From assembly GCF_001552135.1 (NCBI RefSeq), contig NZ_BCQP01000041.1:1-64000 (forward strand): a DNA stretch of 64,000 nucleotides. Direction: 5' to 3'. Below, in pieces: positions 16,050-23,651 of the stretch. The stretch is from Actinomadura chibensis NBRC 106107. Its GTDB lineage: Bacteria; Actinomycetota; Actinomycetes; Streptosporangiales; Streptosporangiaceae. Both the position numbers and the translations under genes were made by a program. Positions within the stretch are counted from its first letter, which is position 1. Each line of letters begins with the position of its first letter. The notes under the pieces were generated by a model. The model did no database searches. It was not told the origin of the DNA and was given only the letters and a program-made list of their open reading frames with translations.

Positions 16050-17290
16050 GATCGCCTTCCGGTGGGACGGGCGTCGGCCAGCGGTTCGAGTTCCTCGACG
16101 GCCCGGGTGAAGTCCGCCTCGGCGGCCAGGAGCCGTCGGCACGCGACGAGCGCTCGCGGCCAGTTGAGGGTGACGGCGGCGGCGAGGCGTCCGGCGGCGT
16201 CGGTGTAGGCGACGGCGGCGCGCGGCCTGTCGCCGGTCGGGTCGCCGAGCACGGTGTGCCCGGTCGCCCGCGCCGGGCTCCCGGCGATCTGGATCTTCCA
16301 GTCGTACTGGTCGCTCCACACGTACTCCACCGGCCGGTAGGGGACCGGCTCGTCGGGGCGGACGATGTTGCGGGCAACGCAGGCCGCCTGCTCGACGGCG
16401 TTCGTCCAGTGCTCCACCCGGACGTGGCCGCCGTGCCGCGGGTGCGGCCAGCGGGCCACGTCACCGGCCGCGTACACGTCGCGCGTCCCCTGCGCGCGGC
16501 AGTACTCGTCGCAGAGCACGCCGTCCGCGACGTCCAGTCCGGACGAGCGCAGCCATCCGTCGTTGGGGACGGCGCCGATGCCGACCACGACGGTCGCGGC
16601 GGGCAGGACGGTCCCGTCGTCAAGGAAAACGCGGAGGTCGCCGCTCGTCCCCTCGATCGCGACCACTCCGGTGCCGAAGCGAGTTCGAACGCCGTGGCGC
16701 TCGTGGATCCCGCTCAGCAGCGGCCCGATCGTCGGGCCGACGACCCGCGCCATCGGATCGCGGAGCGGATCGACGACCGTGACCCGGCGGGCGAGCCCGC
16801 GCGCGGCGGCGGCCACCTCGGCGCCGACGAACCCGCCGCCCACCACGACGACGTCGCCGCCGCGCAGCAGGTCCCGGCGCAGCGCGGCGCCGTCGCGGAG
16901 GGTCCGCAGCACGTGGACGCCGTCGCGCGCCGCCCACGGCGACGGCCGGGCGGACGCCCCGGTCGCGATCACGCACACGTCGTAGCGGACGCGGGTGCCG
17001 TCGCTGAGCCTGACCTGCTTGTCCTCGACGTCGAGGTGTTCGGCGGCGGCTCCGAGGCGCAGTTCGACCCGCTCGTCCGCGGGCCCGCCGTTCAGGAGGG
17101 CCAGCTTCCCGGCCGTCCAGGCGCCGGTGAGGAAGTGCTTCGACAGCGGCGGCTTGTCGTAGGGCGCGGTGTCCTCGGCGCCGACGACGAGGACGCGGCC
17201 GTCGAACCCGCCCGCCGCGAGCGCCTGGGCGGTGCGGACGCCCGCGACCGACGAGCCGACCACGACGGCGGTGCGGCTCACGCGGCTCAC
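16046..17290 (-). CDS. FAD-dependent ferredoxin reductase of the dioxygenase system
   Basis: A 414-residue pyridine nucleotide-disulphide oxidoreductase-fold protein. The FAD site is VVGSSVAGVRTAQAL at the N-terminus, the NAD site is VVVVGGGFVGAEVAAAA near residue 150, and VYAAGDVARW is the second FAD motif near residue 270. It matches the BphA4/rubredoxin reductase type that passes electrons from NADH to a small ferredoxin. It overlaps the ferredoxin gene by four bases, so the two form the electron-transfer chain for the Rieske oxygenase encoded upstream. Confidence 0.93.
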   Translation of the reverse strand: MSRVSRTAVVVGSSVAGVRTAQALAAGGFDGRVLVVGAEDTAPYDKPPLSKHFLTGAWTAGKLALLNGGPADERVELRLGAAAEHLDVEDKQVRLSDGTRVRYDVCVIATGASARPSPWAARDGVHVLRTLRDGAALRRDLLRGGDVVVVGGGFVGAEVAAAARGLARRVTVVDPLRDPMARVVGPTIGPLLSGIHERHGVRTRFGTGVVAIEGTSGDLRVFLDDGTVLPAATVVVGIGAVPNDGWLRSSGLDVADGVLCDEYCRAQGTRDVYAAGDVARWPHPRHGGHVRVEHWTNAVEQAACVARNIVRPDEPVPYRPVEYVWSDQYDWKIQIAGSPARATGHTVLGDPTGDRPRAAVAYTDAAGRLAAAVTLNWPRALVACRRLLAAEADFTRAVEELEPLADARPTGRRS

Positions 17291-17484
17291 TCGTCCTCGA
17301 TGGTGAGCGCCGACACCGGGCAGCTCCGGGCGGCCTCCTCGACGCGCCGCCGGTCCTCCTCGGGGATCCGCTCCTTCAGCAGGACGACGACGCCGTCGTC
17401 GTCGATGTCGTAGACGTCCGGGGCGCCCGCGACGCAGTTCGCGTAGCCCTGGCAGGCGGTCTTGTCAGCCCGCAGGATGGGCAT
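17287..17484 (-). CDS. [3Fe-4S]-type ferredoxin
   Basis: A 65-residue ferredoxin. Cys11 and Cys17 (ACQGYANC) and Cys55 (SCPVSAL) give the C-x5-C...C-P arrangement of actinomycete [3Fe-4S] ferredoxins, in contrast to the Rieske-type ferredoxin used by most biphenyl dioxygenases. It sits between the dihydrodiol dehydrogenase and the reductase and overlaps the reductase start, so it should be the direct electron donor to the oxygenase. Thirty-six bases separate it from the dehydrogenase gene. Confidence 0.93.
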   Translation of the reverse strand: MPILRADKTACQGYANCVAGAPDVYDIDDDGVVVLLKERIPEEDRRRVEEAARSCPVSALTIEDE

Positions 17485-17520
17485 GGCGACAACTCCTATC
17501 CGTTGTTGCGTTGGGCGTCA

Positions 17521-18306
17521 TCAGGACTTGGCGGCCATTCCGCCGTCCGGATGCACGACGTCCCCGGTGATCCCCCGGGACCGGGACGAGGCGAGGAAGA
17601 CGTAGCTCCACGCGTGGTCCTCGCCCCTCAGCGCGACGCCCAGCGGGGTGCGCGCGGCCAGCTCCGCCGCCCGGCCGGGGGTGTCGTCGAGCCGCCGCGC
17701 CTGCTGCCCGAGGCTCGGGATCCCCCGCAGGTCGGTGTTGAGGGTGCCGCCGGGGGCGACGCCGTTGACGCGGACGTCCGGCGCCAGCTCGTGCGCCAGC
17801 GCCGTCACCAGCCCGCGCACCGCGAACTTGGACGACACGTACAGCACGCCGCCCCGTCCCGGGTAGTACGCGGACGTCGACTCGGTGAGCACGATCGAGC
17901 CGCGCGACCGGCGGAGCGCGGGCAGCGCCGCCTTCACCGAGTGCAGGTGGCTCTTGACGTTGGTGGAGAACATCTCCGCGAACGCCTCGTCGAGCACGTC
18001 GGCGTCCAGCTCTTCCAGGCCGCGGTAGAAGTCGAAGACGCCGACGCAGTTGACCAGGACGTCCAGGCCGCCGAACGCGGCGACCGCCGCCGCGACGGCC
18101 TCGTCGTTCGCCGCCCGCGTCGTCGCGTCGCCGACCGTGACCGGCACGCCCGGCAGCGCCTCGGCGATCGCCTCGGCCTTGGCCGCGTCCCGCTCCAGGA
18201 CGGCGGCCGACGCGCCCTCCGCGCGGAACGCGTCGAGCACCGCGCGCCCGATGCCCGACCCCGCGCCCACGATGAGCGCCCGCCGCCCGTCCAGCCAGCC
18301 GGTCAT
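17521..18306 (-). CDS. cis-Dihydrodiol dehydrogenase (SDR)
   Basis: A 261-residue SDR with GAGSGIG near residue 16, the NCVG variant of NNAG, and Tyr-x3-Lys in YVSSK. The FDFYRGLEELDADVLDEAFAE, NVKSHLHSVKAALPALRRSRG and ELAPDVRVNGVAPGG segments closely follow the BphB/HcaB family, which oxidises aromatic cis-dihydrodiols to catechols. The ATG at 18306 overlaps the preceding gene's stop by four bases. Its place right after the oxygenase subunits supports re-aromatisation of the dioxygenase product. Confidence 0.88.
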   Translation of the reverse strand: MTGWLDGRRALIVGAGSGIGRAVLDAFRAEGASAAVLERDAAKAEAIAEALPGVPVTVGDATTRAANDEAVAAAVAAFGGLDVLVNCVGVFDFYRGLEELDADVLDEAFAEMFSTNVKSHLHSVKAALPALRRSRGSIVLTESTSAYYPGRGGVLYVSSKFAVRGLVTALAHELAPDVRVNGVAPGGTLNTDLRGIPSLGQQARRLDDTPGRAAELAARTPLGVALRGEDHAWSYVFLASSRSRGITGDVVHPDGGMAAKS

Positions 18307-18623
18307 TCGTCCTCCGCTTCGGGGTCGTCCTGGACGAGCGAGCCGAAGGGGTGGCCGATCATCTCCGAGAACGTCGCGGTCTGCTGCCAGGTCAGCGCCT
18401 CCAGCTCCAGCGGGCACAACGCGATCCACTGGCCCGAGCGCGGGGACTCCACCAGCAGCCGGGCGCCGTTCCGCGTCTCGACCTTGGTGATCCTGATCTC
18501 GGCGAACTCGTTGCCGAGGACGAGCGGCTCGCCCTGAGCGTGCTCCAGGAGCCGTCGCCGCTCCCGCTCGGCGCGGGCGGCGCCGTCGGCGTCCTCCCGC
18601 TCGCCCTCCCAGCCGATCGTCAT
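18303..18623 (-). CDS. Small conserved protein of the dioxygenase operon
   Basis: A 106-residue protein overlapping both neighbours by four bases. After a charged, Arg/Glu-rich helix it contains VLGNEFAEIRITKVETRNGA and GQWIALCPLELEALTWQ, a compact beta-rich core, then an acidic tail (DDPEAEDE). I do not recognise a catalytic motif. Similar short proteins occur in other actinomycete ring-hydroxylating clusters, sometimes loosely labelled dihydrodiol dehydrogenase, which is not supported here since an SDR of that type is adjacent. A chaperone, assembly or regulatory role for the oxygenase is a guess. Confidence 0.7.
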   Translation of the reverse strand: MTIGWEGEREDADGAARAERERRRLLEHAQGEPLVLGNEFAEIRITKVETRNGARLLVESPRSGQWIALCPLELEALTWQQTATFSEMIGHPFGSLVQDDPEAEDE

Positions 18624-19207
18624 AGGAAGATCGCAAGGTTCTGCATGCGGATCACCGACTCGTCCACCAGGATGGTGCGCCGCGCGAGCCGCCAGCCGTC
18701 GGCCTCGCGGCGCAGGAGGTCCTCGCGCCCGGCCGAGACCAGGGCCGGTTCGCGGACGTCGCCGCGGCTGCGGAACAGCAGCACCCCGGAGTCGACGACG
18801 AGGTGGTCGTCGTCGCCGGTCGCGAACGTGCGCACGTTGGTGACGTGGTGGCGCAGCCTGGACGGCGGGTCCTCCGTCCAGGCGTGCTCGGTCAGGAAGC
18901 GGGCGACGCGCCGCGAAAGGGAGTACTTGTTCTCATCGAAATGCGCGGCGCCGGGCGCGGTGTCGAATCCCGTTCCCAGGGCGGTCGTCACCCTCACGGG
19001 CATCAGGTAGTGGATGTCCTCGGTGAGCAGTTCCAGCCATTGCGTGTACGCCTGCTCGTCCAGCAGGTACGCCTCGTCGACCAGCCATTGGTGCGCGAGC
19101 AGGTGCCGTTCGTCGCCGAAGGGCAGGGTGGAGCCGACGCGCCGTTCGCGTGGCGCGTGGCCGCCGAGGATCGACCGCGCCGAATGGGTGTCCTGGCCGC
19201 CGGTCAC
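18620..19207 (-). CDS. Aromatic ring-hydroxylating dioxygenase, beta subunit
   Basis: A 195-residue subunit of the BphA2/NdoC family with the NTF2-like cone fold. Seen: VDEAYLLDEQAYTQWLELL, EDIHYLMPVRVT, the SRLRHHVTNVR segment and the C-terminal RRTILVDESVI. Length is normal for the family. The GTG at 19207 overlaps the alpha-subunit stop as GTGA, ensuring balanced synthesis. It should assemble with the alpha subunit as an alpha3beta3 oxygenase. Confidence 0.93.
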   Translation of the reverse strand: MTGGQDTHSARSILGGHAPRERRVGSTLPFGDERHLLAHQWLVDEAYLLDEQAYTQWLELLTEDIHYLMPVRVTTALGTGFDTAPGAAHFDENKYSLSRRVARFLTEHAWTEDPPSRLRHHVTNVRTFATGDDDHLVVDSGVLLFRSRGDVREPALVSAGREDLLRREADGWRLARRTILVDESVIRMQNLAIFL

Positions 19208-20592
19208 TTCCCGGCCTCCGCCCGCTGCCCGTTCACGCCGACCTCGACCCCGGCCGCCTTCGGCATCGGCCGTTCCATGTGGTCCGCCCAGCGCAGGAGC
19301 AGTTCCCGCTGGTTGTGCTCGCTGTATCCCGTGCGGGCGATGCCGGGTCCGCTGAACCGCTCCGGCGGAAGGGCGGGGGAGACCTCCGTGCCGTCCTCCA
19401 GCAGGCCCATCCGGCTGTTCAGCATGAGCCGCCGGGCCATCGACCCGGCTGCCGTGTTGGTCAGCGAGACCCAGTTCTCGACGTCGTCCTGCTCGAACAT
19501 CCCCGTGCTGCCGAAGCACATCAGATACGCCTTGTAGGAAAGGCGTTTGAACTCTTCCGGAGCCTCGGCGTCCACGGCGAACCAGGAGAGGATCTCGGTC
19601 TCGTCGTGGCTGATCGGCTGCCACTGCCGGACGGAGATGAACGGGACGACGTCGTCGGAGTCCTCCACTCGCGGCCAGTTGTGCACGAAGCTCAGGTTCG
19701 GGAACACCGTGGCCGCCGAGATCATGAAGCCGTCCCGGCCGATGACCTCGCACTGCTCCCGCGACCATGCCCGCTTCATCCGCGTGATCATTTCGTCGGG
19801 ATAGCCGACGTAGCGGAGCCGTTCGTCCAGGTCGCCGGGCGGCAGTTTGTACGTCGTGCCGCCGCCGTTCCCGGCCCAGTACGTGGCGCCGTCCCGGCGC
19901 TTCTCCGCCTTCGGCTCCCGGAAAAGGCCGATCTCCACCACGCTCGTGTGGGTCTGCGGCGTGTGGTACATGTCGCCCGCGAAGTTCTCCGCGCCGATCT
20001 TCCAGTTCGCCTTCACCCGCCAGCGCTGCGGGCCGCGCATCTCGATGCCGCTCGGACTCTGCTTGGTGTAGTAGTCGAGATAGAAAGCGAAATCGCCCAG
20101 GTAATCGCGCAGCGGCGGCGCGTCGTCGGCCAGGCTGATGAAGATCATGCCGTTGTGCGAGCCGATGTTCGGGGCGCGCAGGAGCCGCTGGCTCTTGCGC
20201 TTGAACCCCGCCTCGCCGCCGTAGGCGTCCTGGTGGAAAGGCAGGCCGACGATCCGTCCGTCATTCCGGTAGGACCAGCCGTGGTAGGGGCAGCGGAAAT
20301 GCGAGGCGTTGCCCATCTCGGCCCGGCAGACCTGCATGCCCCGGTGCAGGCACATGTTGAAGTGCGCGTGGATCTCGCCCTTCTCGTCCCGGACGACGAT
20401 GAACGAGTCGTCCAGGACGCGGCGGACGACGTAGTCCCCGGCGCTCGGGATCTCCGACTCGTGGGCGACGAACGTCCACGCCCTGCCGAACACGCGTTCC
20501 TTCTCCAAGGCGAAGACGTGCTCATCGTTGTAGATGTGCGCCGGGACCATGCCCCGCCGCACGCTACCCAGGACACCCGCTTGGTCGATCAT
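19204..20592 (-). CDS. Aromatic ring-hydroxylating dioxygenase, Rieske alpha subunit
   Basis: A 462-residue catalytic subunit. The Rieske [2Fe-2S] ligands are Cys81, His83, Cys101 and His104 (C-x-H-x17-C-x2-H). The mononuclear iron motif is in GAENFAGDMYHTPQTH. It should insert both atoms of O2 into an aromatic ring. I start at the ATG at 20592, with GGGGAG nine bases upstream, rather than a GTG 11 codons earlier. It leads a seven-gene minus-strand operon with overlapping stops and starts. The promoter region has a TTGACA box and a CAGAG-N5-CTCTG site. The substrate is not deducible. Confidence 0.93.
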   Translation of the reverse strand: MIDQAGVLGSVRRGMVPAHIYNDEHVFALEKERVFGRAWTFVAHESEIPSAGDYVVRRVLDDSFIVVRDEKGEIHAHFNMCLHRGMQVCRAEMGNASHFRCPYHGWSYRNDGRIVGLPFHQDAYGGEAGFKRKSQRLLRAPNIGSHNGMIFISLADDAPPLRDYLGDFAFYLDYYTKQSPSGIEMRGPQRWRVKANWKIGAENFAGDMYHTPQTHTSVVEIGLFREPKAEKRRDGATYWAGNGGGTTYKLPPGDLDERLRYVGYPDEMITRMKRAWSREQCEVIGRDGFMISAATVFPNLSFVHNWPRVEDSDDVVPFISVRQWQPISHDETEILSWFAVDAEAPEEFKRLSYKAYLMCFGSTGMFEQDDVENWVSLTNTAAGSMARRLMLNSRMGLLEDGTEVSPALPPERFSGPGIARTGYSEHNQRELLLRWADHMERPMPKAAGVEVGVNGQRAEAGK

Positions 20593-20646
20593 CTGCGACG
20601 TCTCCCCACGACCCTCGTCTCCCACCCGAACGTCCCGCCCAAGTTT

Positions 20647-20671
20647 CTCTGTAGTGCAGAGTCACACTCTG
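20647..20671. promoter_or_regulatory. Alternating CTCTG/CAGAG half-sites at dioxygenase start point
   Basis: Three 5-base half-sites alternate every 10 bases: CTCTG 20647-20651, CAGAG 20657-20661 and CTCTG 20667-20671. The right-hand pair is CAGAG-N5-CTCTG, the same form as the CAGAA-N5-TTCTG sites at 4886 and 8065. It lies directly downstream of the leftward -10, over the start of dioxygenase transcription. Confidence 0.55.
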
Positions 20672-20672
20672 G

Positions 20673-20704
20673 ATAGTAGAACAGCGCCCCAATGGGGCTG
20701 TCAA
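20673..20704 (-). promoter_or_regulatory. Promoter of the dioxygenase operon
   Basis: On the minus strand a perfect TTGACA (20704-20699) is followed by TACTAT at 20678-20673 with a 20-base spacer, or by TTCTAC with a 17-base spacer. Within the spacer, GCCCC-N3-GGGGC (20686-20698) is a dyad abutting the -35. A 20-base spacer with an internal dyad is the MerR-type layout; no MerR gene is in the window. Confidence 0.45.
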
Positions 20705-20813
20705 CCAGGGTCAGGCCCGCCGAGGAGGCGCTCCGGGAGCCGGGACCGGCGTCCTTCTGCACTGCGGAAATCCGTGGACGCTCGCCGGACGGCCATATGA
20801 GGGTGGTCGCGTT

Positions 20814-20833
20814 CGTACCGAACGATCGGTACG
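20814..20833. promoter_or_regulatory. TetR-type palindrome upstream of the MBL-fold gene
   Basis: CGTACCGA-ACGA-TCGGTACG is a perfect inverted repeat with 8-bp arms, 35 bases before the ATG at 20869. The ACCGAACGATCGGT core is the form commonly bound by TetR/AcrR regulators. No TetR gene lies nearby. Confidence 0.55.
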
Positions 20834-20868
20834 TTCCCGCGATCGGCGCCGCTCCAGAAGGAGAACCC

Positions 20869-22062
20869 ATGTGCGAGCTTCTCAACCAGGCCGTCGCGGC
20901 GAGCGCGCCGGCGGCGGGGCCGTCGCGGCGCGGCGTGCTCGGCGGAATCGGGACCGCCCTGCTCGGCGGCGGGCTCGCGATGGCGGCGGGCATGCCCAGC
21001 GCGGAGGCCGCGCCGCCTCCCAAGCCACGGAACCGGACGCGCCTCGTGCTCCTCGGCACCGGCGGCGGACCGATCGTGCTCAGCGGCGACCGGATGGGCA
21101 TCTCCACCGCCGTCGTCTACGGGGACGACATCTACGTCGTCGACCTCGGCCATGGAGCGGCGGTCCAGCTCTACCGCTCCGGCCTGCTCGACGGCCCGGC
21201 GGGACGCGCCAGGGTACGCGGGATCTTCTTCACGCACATGCACTCCGACCACACGGTCGAGTGGCCGGCGCTGTACGCCACCGCCCACGTCAACCTGCGG
21301 CAGGGACGCCCCGGCGAGCCGTTCCGCGTCTTCGGGCCGGGCGACCGGCCGGTCCCGCCCCGGACGTTCCCGCCCGAGCGCCCCGCGCCGGGACCGGTGA
21401 ACCCGGGCGGCCCGATCTCCGGGATCTCGGCCATGACGGGCTACCTCCGGCAGGCGTACGCCGCGGACTTCGAGGACCGCATCCGCGACGCGAACATGAC
21501 CGACCCGAACAAGCTCTTCGAGACCCACGACATCGACATCTCCCCGTACTGGACCGTGGACGCGGCCGGAATCCCGCCGCGCCTCCCCGCCGGGACCCGC
21601 ATCCCCGTCTGGCGGGACGGCGACGTCACGGTGACCGCGACGCTCGTCGACCACCGTCCGACCGCCCCGGCGTTCGCGTTCAGGTTCGACACCCCGGACG
21701 GGTCGGTCGTCGTCTCCGGCGACACCGCCCCCTCGGAGAACCTGATCGACCTCGCCCAGGGCGCCGACTACCTGGTGCACGAAGTGATCGACCCGAAGTA
21801 CGTCGACGAACTGGCGGCCACCCTCCCGCCCGAGATCAGGGAACCCGCACGCCAGCACCTGCTCGCCTCGCACACCACCATCGAGCAGGTGGGACGGGAC
21901 GTGGCCCAGAAGGCCAGGGCGCGCAACCTCGTCCTGACCCACCTCGTCCCGATGAACAACCCCGTGAACCGCTGGCGCGCCGCGCAACGCGGCTACTCGG
22001 GCAAACTCATCGTCGGACAGGACCTCATGCAGCTGGGAGTAGGCACCCACCCAGGTCGATAG
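20869..22062 (+). CDS. Tat-exported metallo-beta-lactamase fold hydrolase
   Basis: A 397-residue protein. The ATG at 20869 has AAGGAG eight bases upstream. Residues 18-45 form a twin-arginine signal (SRRGVLGG followed by a hydrophobic stretch and SAEAA). The zinc motif HMHSDH is present, with later candidate ligands in VSGDTAPSENL and the His of VLTHLVPMN. Lactonase, arylsulphatase-like and other hydrolytic roles are all possible. It is divergent from the dioxygenase operon, with its own TetR-type palindrome, so a link with that pathway is plausible but unproven. Confidence 0.85.
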   Translation: MCELLNQAVAASAPAAGPSRRGVLGGIGTALLGGGLAMAAGMPSAEAAPPPKPRNRTRLVLLGTGGGPIVLSGDRMGISTAVVYGDDIYVVDLGHGAAVQLYRSGLLDGPAGRARVRGIFFTHMHSDHTVEWPALYATAHVNLRQGRPGEPFRVFGPGDRPVPPRTFPPERPAPGPVNPGGPISGISAMTGYLRQAYAADFEDRIRDANMTDPNKLFETHDIDISPYWTVDAAGIPPRLPAGTRIPVWRDGDVTVTATLVDHRPTAPAFAFRFDTPDGSVVVSGDTAPSENLIDLAQGADYLVHEVIDPKYVDELAATLPPEIREPARQHLLASHTTIEQVGRDVAQKARARNLVLTHLVPMNNPVNRWRAAQRGYSGKLIVGQDLMQLGVGTHPGR

Positions 22063-22102
22063 AACGCGGCCGCTACTCCCCGAAGGAACCGGGGACACTC
22101 TC

Positions 22103-22957
22103 GTGAGCATCCGTGCGACGCATCGCGCTCTGCTGAGCCGTCTGCTGCCCGACGACGAACCGGACGGCCTGGCGGTACGCGAGGGGCAATTCCACATCGT
22201 GGTCATCGGCGCGGACCGCGTCGTGTGCCTGCCGCGCACCGAGGCGGCGGCCGCCCGCCTTCCCCAGCGGGCGGCCGCCCTGGACGCACTCGCGGGCCTC
22301 GACCTCGGCTTCCGCACACCTGGGCCACTGCTCCGGTCCGGCGCCGATGAGGAACCATTCCTCGTACTGAGCCGCATTCCCGGGGAACCGCTGGAGAGTG
22401 GCGCTCTCAACCGATCCCAGGTGTTCGACGCCGTCGCGGAGCAATACGTCACGCTGCTGTCCGGTCTAGCCCGCGCCGGCACTGACGAAACAGTACGGAC
22501 GGTTCTCCCTCGGGAAAAAGAAGACCGGTGGCGCCTGTTCGCACAGGACGTGCGCGCGGACTTGTACCACTTCATGTCCGACAGCGGGCGGCTGCGGGCC
22601 GAACGGGAACTCGCGGCACTCGACGGCTTTCCCCCGGGCGCCCGAGCAATGGTGCATGGCGACCTCGGTGCCGAGAACGTCCTTTGGGAGTGGACGAACG
22701 GGCTGCCGCGCCTTTCCGGAGTGCTCGACTGGGACGATGTCGCGATCGGAGACCAGGCCGAAGACCTCGCGGCCATCGGCGCCGGTCACGGCCCCGAGTT
22801 GCTGGAGCGGGTACTCGCCTTGGGCGGCTGGCCAGACCACGGGCTCCATACCCGCATCGCCGCGATCCGCGGCACATTCGCGTTGCAGCAGGCCCTTTAC
22901 GCGCTCCGCGACGGCGACGAGGAAGAACTCGCGGACGGCCTGGCCGACTACCGGTGA
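22103..22957 (+). CDS. Aminoglycoside phosphotransferase family kinase
   Basis: A 284-residue protein of the APH/choline kinase fold. The catalytic loop is MVHGDLGAENVLW (HxDxxxxN) near residue 185 and the metal-binding motif is VLDWDDVAIGD about 20 residues later. The N-lobe nucleotide-binding strand (RVVCLPRTEAAAARLPQR) is visible but weakly conserved. Most genomic members phosphorylate unknown metabolites; a real resistance role should not be assumed. The start is a GTG 41 bases after the MBL gene. Confidence 0.85.
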   Translation: MSIRATHRALLSRLLPDDEPDGLAVREGQFHIVVIGADRVVCLPRTEAAAARLPQRAAALDALAGLDLGFRTPGPLLRSGADEEPFLVLSRIPGEPLESGALNRSQVFDAVAEQYVTLLSGLARAGTDETVRTVLPREKEDRWRLFAQDVRADLYHFMSDSGRLRAERELAALDGFPPGARAMVHGDLGAENVLWEWTNGLPRLSGVLDWDDVAIGDQAEDLAAIGAGHGPELLERVLALGGWPDHGLHTRIAAIRGTFALQQALYALRDGDEEELADGLADYR

Positions 22958-23010
22958 ATCCGGCGGGAAATCGAATCGCTTCGTCGTTATCGGTGTGCGA
23001 CGGTTGTCGG

Positions 23011-23622
23011 GTGCCTCAACCGATCCTGCGCACCGACCGCCTGTTGCTGGTCCCGCTGGCCGACCGGCACCTCGACCTGGAGATCCGACTCGACTCCGAT
23101 CCCGAGGTGCTTCGCTATCTCGCCGGCCGGGCGTCGACCAGGGACGAGGTGGTCGCCGCCCACGAAAGGCGAATGGCGCTGGCGGGCAAGGTGGACGGCC
23201 TGGGCCTCTGGACGGCCTTCGCCTCCGGCGGCGGCGAGCCGGGCGCGTCGCCACCGGACCGCGAGGAGGACGGCGAATTCGTCGGGCTGATGATGCTGCC
23301 GCCCGCGCACGGCCCCGACCAGCCCGACGACCCCACCGTCTCAGACCTCGGATACCGCCTCGTCCGCCGGTACTGGCGGCGGGGCCTCGCGAGCGAGGCG
23401 TCCCGCGTCCTGCTGCGGCACGCCTTCGACACGGTCGGCCAGAGCCGCGTGATCGCCCAGACCATGGCCGTCAACGCCGGATCCATCGGCGTGATGCGCG
23501 CCATCGGCATGCGCTACGTGCGCACGTACCACCCCGATTTCGGCGACGACCCGCTCCCGGGCACGGACCAGGGCGAAGTCGAATACGAGATGACCCGCAC
23601 CATGTGGAACGAGACCCGCTGA
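23011..23622 (+). CDS. GNAT family N-acetyltransferase
   Basis: A 203-residue acetyltransferase of the RimJ/RimL type. It begins VPQPILRTDRLLLVPL and carries LGYRLVRRYWRRGLASEASRVLLRHAF, which holds the acetyl-CoA pyrophosphate-binding loop, and the AVNAGSIGVMRAIGMRYV segment. The GTG at 23011 fits the family start; an in-frame GTG at 22993 is an alternative, and neither has a clear ribosome-binding site. It follows the kinase gene by 53 bases. The substrate may be a protein N-terminus or a small amine. Confidence 0.85.
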   Translation: MPQPILRTDRLLLVPLADRHLDLEIRLDSDPEVLRYLAGRASTRDEVVAAHERRMALAGKVDGLGLWTAFASGGGEPGASPPDREEDGEFVGLMMLPPAHGPDQPDDPTVSDLGYRLVRRYWRRGLASEASRVLLRHAFDTVGQSRVIAQTMAVNAGSIGVMRAIGMRYVRTYHPDFGDDPLPGTDQGEVEYEMTRTMWNETR

Positions 23623-23651
23623 CGCAACCCCCATGAACCGACCGCCGGAGG

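Noticed and set aside
22103..22957. Antibiotic-resistance aminoglycoside phosphotransferase
   Set aside because: Only the general kinase fold is visible. Chromosomal actinomycete members of this fold have many substrates, and nothing near it suggests resistance.
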